64,000 nucleotides of DNA. Source: Leucobacter chromiireducens subsp. solipictus. GTDB lineage: Bacteria; Actinomycetota; Actinomycetes; Actinomycetales; Microbacteriaceae. The DNA lies in the NCBI RefSeq assembly GCF_016758195.1, contig NZ_QYAC01000003.1, positions 1 to 64,000 of the forward strand. Direction: 5' to 3'. Below, piece after piece: positions 60,117 to 64,000 of this stretch; position 1 is the stretch's first letter, and each line of letters opens with the position of its first letter. The notes beneath the pieces are model-generated. The model made no database searches. It was not told the origin of the DNA and worked only from the letters and a program-made list of their open reading frames with translations. Position numbers and translations under genes: made by a program.

Positions 60117-60978
60117 CCCCGTCAGGCGCGGAACGCACGATCTCAGCGAGCACCGTGTCGTCGGCGAGGAGCGCGCGGAGCGGTTCGCCCGACACGAGCC
60201 GGTACAGCACCCCGCGCGCCGCCCGGGTGTGGGATTGGTTCGGGTCCTGCGTTCCGAGCACGATGCGCAGCATCGCCAGCCACGAGGCGGCGGGCAGGTC
60301 GAGCAGCGCACGGGCGTGGTAGTCGCGGCGCAGCGACTCGAACGCCTGCGCCCGAGAGGAGGACTCGGCCAGCCTCGTCACGATGTAGTCGATCCCCGCC
60401 CGCGCCGTCTCCGCCGGCCAGCCGAGCAGATGGAACAGCACCACGGCATCTTCCACGGCTCGCACTACGAGGGTCGAAGTCTCCGTGTCGTCGGGGTCGT
60501 CGTCTGGGAAGTCGGGGGCGGGCACGCGGAGGTTCGGGTGATAGTCGGTGAGCGGGTTCTCCCGGTCCGAGAACCGTTCGGCGTCGTGGTGCGCGGAGAA
60601 CTTCGGCCTACGTGCCTGGTGCACCGAGCACAGCAACCCGTTCGCTCGCTCCTCGGCGATGCAGGTGACCTTGACGGCACGGGTGATGACCGCCCACGGG
60701 TCGTCGGCCCGGCGGACGGCGCCGGTGCGCATCGCATCGAACGCGGCCGCGGCTGCCTCCCACGGGTCGAGGCCGTGCCGGCGCGCGAGGGCGGCGTACT
60801 TGTCGGCGGCGTGCCGCATGAGCGCGGCGACCTCGGGATCGTGCCGCCACGCCCACTGGCCTCCCTCGTGCAGGCGGATGAGCAGGGCGCGCAGCCCCTC
60901 GGAATGCTCGAACCCCCGCCGCGGGCCCGGGGTTCCGGGCTGCGCGGCAGGGGTTCTCGTGCTGCTGGTTCTCTTCAT
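60109..60978 (-). CDS. Hypothetical ICE protein with sigma-factor-like region
   Basis: The 289-residue protein starts after a very strong AAGGAGGTG. Residues ~50-130 (YAALARRHGLDPWEAAAAAF, then AMRTGAVRRADDPWAVI and TRAVKVTCIAEERANGLL) resemble the sigma-70 region 2 helix pattern with the DPWxxI stretch. The C-terminal half is helical with SWLAMLRIVLG. No region 4 motif is obvious. It may be a transcription regulator of the transfer operon (inference). It overlaps the ParB-like gene. Confidence 0.75.
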   Translation of the reverse strand: MKRTSSTRTPAAQPGTPGPRRGFEHSEGLRALLIRLHEGGQWAWRHDPEVAALMRHAADKYAALARRHGLDPWEAAAAAFDAMRTGAVRRADDPWAVITRAVKVTCIAEERANGLLCSVHQARRPKFSAHHDAERFSDRENPLTDYHPNLRVPAPDFPDDDPDDTETSTLVVRAVEDAVVLFHLLGWPAETARAGIDYIVTRLAESSSRAQAFESLRRDYHARALLDLPAASWLAMLRIVLGTQDPNQSHTRAARGVLYRLVSGEPLRALLADDTVLAEIVRSAPDGGG

Positions 60979-61071
60979 GGTCGTGGCACCTCCTTGGAGG
61001 CAGGTGCACCCGGCCTGCATGGGCCCGGGCAGGTCCTGCGCGAAGACGCGGCTGGTCGCATTCATGGCGGA

Positions 61072-61548
61072 TCACCTCAGCCCCATCCCCGAACGCTCCT
61101 GCGATGAGGCGCGGCGAGCACGGCGGCCCGAGATCGACAGATCGGGCAGACGCTCCGCCCGTGCGCTGCGGCGCTCGGCCCGATCCTGCTTCCGCTCGAC
61201 ACGCGCGTCGCGAACCCGCTGCCCGAGCTTGGCCCGCAGATCAAGGCCCCAGCCCGTCGCCCGAGCCCCGCCCTGCATCGCCAGCTCGGTCGGCCGCACC
61301 CACCGCACCTGCGTGCGCCGTTTCTCCTCAGCGTCTGCCTCAGGCTCGGAGGTCTCGGGATCTGCTTCGGGAGCGTTCAGCGTGGGGTCGCGGTGCACGG
61401 CGAGCATCGACCGCTGCGCCTCCGCGACCTCTGCCGCCACCGGGTCTGTCGGGCGGGCGGCTTCGGCTTGCATGGCCGCCGCGAGCGCGGGGTGCAGGCG
61501 CGACCGCGCCGCCTCCGGCCCGCCGGCGGGCTCGTATTCGGGGTTCAT
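61072..61548 (-). CDS. Hypothetical ICE protein
   Basis: The 158-residue hydrophilic product has Ala-rich helix segments at the N-terminus, an acidic middle (EADPETSEPEADAEEKRR) and an Arg-rich C-terminus (RVRDARVERKQDRAERRSAR) that could bind nucleic acid. It is coupled to the DUF2637 gene by a four-base overlap. No family is recognised. Confidence 0.72.
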   Translation of the reverse strand: MNPEYEPAGGPEAARSRLHPALAAAMQAEAARPTDPVAAEVAEAQRSMLAVHRDPTLNAPEADPETSEPEADAEEKRRTQVRWVRPTELAMQGGARATGWGLDLRAKLGQRVRDARVERKQDRAERRSARAERLPDLSISGRRARRASSQERSGMGLR

Positions 61549-62324
61549 GAGGGTTCCTCCTCGTTCTCAAGAGGTGTCGCATCAGCAGGAGGTGACATCG
61601 GTTCCGGTTCGGGGCTGCCGCCCGTCGGCTCGCCTGGCTGGTCGGAGTCGTGGGCGAACCATCGGCCGACGGTCGAGGGGTGAACTTCGAGATAGCGGGC
61701 GATCTTCTTGTTCGACCATCCGCCCGCCCGCAGGACCTCGGCAGCTTCTCGCGCCGTCGGCACGCTGTGTCCGCTCGTCGGGGCCATGCCGTCGCTCTCG
61801 ATGGGCGCGTGCTCTCGCGCCACGGCCGTGACTGGGATCGACGTCGGCGCCGGTTTCGGATTCGTCATCGCCTCTGGGATAGACAGTGCGTGGGTGGTGA
61901 GCAGTGATTTGCGATGCCGGTTGAGCACGATCGTGAGGTGCGTGATCGCGAGCAGCACCAGCGATGGTACGGAGGCCACTGAGCCGGCGAGCAGCCAGGG
62001 CACTTCGGGGTCGGCGGTCAGTATCGCGTGAATGAAGTTCGCCGTCACCGAGATCCCGGCACCGCACATCAGGAGGAACCACGGGTACCAAGCAGAACGG
62101 TGGCCGGCGATTGCGACCGTGGCAACGGTCGCCACGACGATGATGCCGTCCACGATCAGCGGCCATACCCACGCCTGCTCCGCCGCGTATCCCGACCTCT
62201 GGGCAAGATTCGTCAGCGCGATGAACGACAGCCAGAACGCCCCCGCCGCAATGGCGATCGTGCCGGTGATTGCCGTGATGACCGGGAGCCGTCCGACTCG
62301 CGTCTCAGATGCTGTGGCGGTCAT
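61545..62324 (-). CDS. DUF2637 membrane protein with C-terminal helix-turn-helix
   Basis: The 259-residue protein has four membrane helices in residues ~15-145, with the DUF2637 hallmark WVWPLIVDGIIVVATV and SVTANFIHA. This domain is common in Streptomyces conjugative plasmids (Spd-like spread proteins). A ~45-residue linker leads to a HTH (TAREAAEVLRAGGWSNKKIA, then RYLEVHPSTVGRW). The link of a membrane domain to a DNA-binding domain suggests anchoring of element DNA to the membrane (inference). It overlaps both neighbours. Confidence 0.82.
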   Translation of the reverse strand: MTATASETRVGRLPVITAITGTIAIAAGAFWLSFIALTNLAQRSGYAAEQAWVWPLIVDGIIVVATVATVAIAGHRSAWYPWFLLMCGAGISVTANFIHAILTADPEVPWLLAGSVASVPSLVLLAITHLTIVLNRHRKSLLTTHALSIPEAMTNPKPAPTSIPVTAVAREHAPIESDGMAPTSGHSVPTAREAAEVLRAGGWSNKKIARYLEVHPSTVGRWFAHDSDQPGEPTGGSPEPEPMSPPADATPLENEEEPS

Positions 62325-63226
62325 GCGAGCACCCGCCCTCGATCGACCGGCCCCCGCTGGGCGGCCGGCTGCGCATGCGCGGGCGACGGCGAGGAAGCCG
62401 AGACGGGGCCACGGTATGCGGAGCGGATCGTGCGTGCGATTTCCGGAGGTGCGAGGCCGATCTGCTCGGCGACCGGGCCGAGCGCTGCGAACGCCTCGGC
62501 AAGGGTGGCGCCGTTCTCGGCGAGACGGCAGGAAGCCCAGTAGAGGCCCTGGTTCCGTTCGCTCTGCTCCCGTCCGCCAAGCCATGCTGCAATGCGCTGG
62601 GTGCGCTCTTGGAGGGCGCCCCGGAAGGGCTGCCCTTGCCACGTCGGCCGCACCAGGCGAGGGTCGAGGAACTCCCGCAATGCGGCCGCATCCACCGGCT
62701 GCACGTCGCCGGTGGCGAGATCGAGGAGCTGATACGCGGCCACCTGCCCGTCGATGAGGGTGCGAGATGGCGGGGCGACGATGTAGCCGGCGGTGCCCCG
62801 GAAGTCGAGCTGCGCGTTCCCCGACGCCCACGAGCGCTGCTCGATCTCCGCCGCCGGATAGTAGGCGTGCAGCCCGCCCGACGGGGTGACCACGTGCGCC
62901 GCCCACCCGTCGAGGAAGCCGGCCTGCGTGGCGCGCTGCCACGAGACGGGCCCGCGCGGTTCGTCGCCCTTCACGTCGACATCGACGACTTCGATCCCGG
63001 AGGCGGGGCCGGTCGGGATGCCGATGTTCGCCTCCGGCCAGCGCCGCCACCATGCACCCACCTGGACAGGGTCAGCGGTCGCGTCTTTGAAGCCGTGCGC
63101 CACGAGCGGGCGCTTCTCACCGGGCACGCACGGGAACACGGGCACCCCGAGATTCGCATAGTGCTGGGCGGCATCCGCCAGCGACAGGCCGGCCACTGGG
63201 GCGAGGAGCTGCTCGGCATCCATCAC
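62321..63226 (-). CDS. Bifunctional DNA primase/polymerase (Prim-Pol)
   Basis: The 301-residue protein begins LSLADAAQHYANLGVPVFPC and has the catalytic acid pair in VVDVDVKGD, preceded by WWRRWPEANIGIPTG, and TPSGGLHAYYPA with the His, the classic Prim-Pol pattern. It lacks a fused helicase domain. It may prime complementary-strand synthesis of the transferred ICE. Two start ATGs are adjacent; the first overlaps the ArdC-like gene. Confidence 0.9.
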   Translation of the reverse strand: MMDAEQLLAPVAGLSLADAAQHYANLGVPVFPCVPGEKRPLVAHGFKDATADPVQVGAWWRRWPEANIGIPTGPASGIEVVDVDVKGDEPRGPVSWQRATQAGFLDGWAAHVVTPSGGLHAYYPAAEIEQRSWASGNAQLDFRGTAGYIVAPPSRTLIDGQVAAYQLLDLATGDVQPVDAAALREFLDPRLVRPTWQGQPFRGALQERTQRIAAWLGGREQSERNQGLYWASCRLAENGATLAEAFAALGPVAEQIGLAPPEIARTIRSAYRGPVSASSPSPAHAQPAAQRGPVDRGRVLA

Positions 63227-64000
63227 AGCCCCCGAACCGGCGCCGTCTGCGCTGGTTTTCGTGCAGCGGGGCGTGCCGGTGTCTTCCGTTCGGCCTGCTT
63301 TGCAGTCGCGCGCTCGGGCTCATCTCGGGTGAGACCGGGCGGGGTGCCGTCGCTGATCTGCACGGTGTCGAGCTGGTCCAGGATCTCGAGCGAGACTTTC
63401 CGCACGCGCTCGGCCGTGGCCTGCACGATCTGGATCGGGTTCTTCCCATCGGCGGCCATCGCCCACCCCGAAACATATGGGATCGTGTAGGCGCTCGTAT
63501 CCATGCCGTGCGCGGCACCGACCATGAGCGCGACCGACTCGGCCTCCACCTCGCCGATCCCGCGATGCTGCCGCGCCTCCACCTGGTCGGGGCCGTGCAT
63601 CTTCACATGCGCCAGCTCGTGCACGAGCGTCTTCACCTGGGCGGCATCGTCCATGTTCGTGCGCACCGCGACCTGACGATCATCGAACTTCGTGATGCCA
63701 TTCGCACCGTGGATCATGCCCTCGTGCGGCACCGGCATAAACGTGAACCCAGCCTCCTCGACCTGCCGGATCAGGCCCTCGCGAAGCCCGGCCGGCGCCT
63801 CACCCGCGAGGAGCTGCGGTGACGGCGGCAGGGCCACGTCGGGGCCGGTGGTCTGGGAAATATCGAAGACGTAGGCGACCTTCGCGCCAACCATCTCCGA
63901 CTTCACCTTCTCGCCCGGCAGCGGCGCTTCGCGGGGCGCGAGCCGACGCCACGACATCGGATTCGCCGGGGTCTTCGACGCGAACTTCCCGATCACCGGG
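63223..64000 (-). CDS. ArdC-like antirestriction protein with zincin domain (5' end outside window)
   Basis: At least 259 C-terminal residues are in the window; the N-terminus lies beyond the right edge. VGAKVAYVFDISQTTG is the end of an ArdC-like single-strand-binding domain. Residues after it form a metallopeptidase with HELAHVKMH (HExxH) and a downstream Glu in EVEAESVALMV. The tail is Lys/Ala/Pro-rich. ArdC proteins protect incoming DNA from restriction. Confidence 0.85.
   Translation of the reverse strand, partial: PVIGKFASKTPANPMSWRRLAPREAPLPGEKVKSEMVGAKVAYVFDISQTTGPDVALPPSPQLLAGEAPAGLREGLIRQVEEAGFTFMPVPHEGMIHGANGITKFDDRQVAVRTNMDDAAQVKTLVHELAHVKMHGPDQVEARQHRGIGEVEAESVALMVGAAHGMDTSAYTIPYVSGWAMAADGKNPIQIVQATAERVRKVSLEILDQLDTVQISDGTPPGLTRDEPERATAKQAERKTPARPAARKPAQTAPVRGL

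Larger units (their letters stand above)
28735..64000. mobile_element. Integrative and conjugative element at tRNA-Pro (left part, continues beyond window)
   Basis: The element starts at the 3' end of tRNA-Pro with a tyrosine integrase and excisionase-like gene. It carries a coupling protein, a VirB4-like ATPase, SCO6880/SCO6881-type proteins, an M23 hydrolase, ParB, SSB, primase-polymerase and an ArdC-like gene, almost all on the minus strand. The matching attR and a relaxase are not in the window. A separate metal-resistance element is inserted between the virB4-like gene and the surface-protein gene. Confidence 0.88.

Overview
The window is high-GC actinobacterial DNA, most likely from a Leucobacter-like member of the Microbacteriaceae. 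This is inferred from gene content and order; no ribosomal sequence beyond a 5S fragment is available to prove it. It begins inside the 3' end of a 5S rRNA gene. Positions 176-20817 are a conserved chromosomal block in the order known from Mycobacterium tuberculosis Rv1691-Rv1713: TPR protein, HAD phosphatase, small conserved protein, tlyA, nadK, recN, (AI-2E transporter), pyrG, NUDIX, xerD, (PEBP protein), parA, scpA, scpB, rluB, tyrA, cmk, der. Most of these genes overlap by 1-14 bases, so they read as translationally coupled operons for rRNA modification, recombination, chromosome segregation, nucleotide supply and ribosome assembly. Several products carry low-complexity tails: an Arg/Gly/Asp-rich N-terminus and a (Asp-Ala)13 run in the TPR protein, and a roughly 470-residue Arg/Gly-rich tail on RluB.

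Positions 20818-28504 are looser chromosomal DNA: strong intergenic palindromes, a DUF817 membrane protein, a DUF4190 protein, an MFS drug-efflux gene with a TetR regulator that has a tandem palindromic operator, an RraA-like protein, a YhhN lysoplasmalogenase, a NUDIX-NYN fusion and a PNPOx-like protein.

At 28653-28808 a truncated tRNA-Pro copy lies next to an intact tRNA-Pro(GGG). The intact tRNA marks the left end of an integrative and conjugative element (ICE) that runs off the right edge of the window. The ICE begins with a tyrosine integrase and an excisionase-like HTH protein on the minus strand. It continues with DUF4913, SSB-like, TraG/VirD4 coupling protein, a hypothetical gene, DprA and an 881-residue LAXTG-type surface protein with a thioester-like head. 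After an insertion it resumes with a VirB4-like ATPase, SCO6880- and SCO6881-type proteins, two DUF6112 membrane proteins, an M23 peptidoglycan hydrolase, a VirB8-like protein, ParB, a sigma-like protein, a hypothetical gene, DUF2637, a primase-polymerase and an ArdC-like zincin. From 64000 down to 51310 nearly all genes are coupled on the minus strand. No relaxase is visible in the window.

Nested in the ICE between virB4 and the surface-protein gene is a 13-kb metal-resistance island (about 38271-51297). Its left flank holds a three-gene recombinase module whose protein sizes resemble Tn554 TnpA/TnpB/TnpC: an intact tyrosine recombinase (359 aa), an XRE-type HTH protein (108 aa), and a 591-aa protein with eight CxxC pairs plus a degenerate recombinase domain. 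The cargo is trxB-trxA-acr3-arsR/arsC fusion-arsC for arsenic, a thioredoxin-like gene divergent from cmtR-cadA for cadmium/lead, and a second arsenic cluster (a decayed and an intact flavin monooxygenase, an ArsR and an ArsN1-type acetyltransferase). Near-identical 13-base palindromes (TCAGGAATCCTGA and TCAGAATTCCTGA) sit at the two edges and are candidate element ends. This nested module, its zinc-ribbon partner protein and its ends are the most interesting items here.
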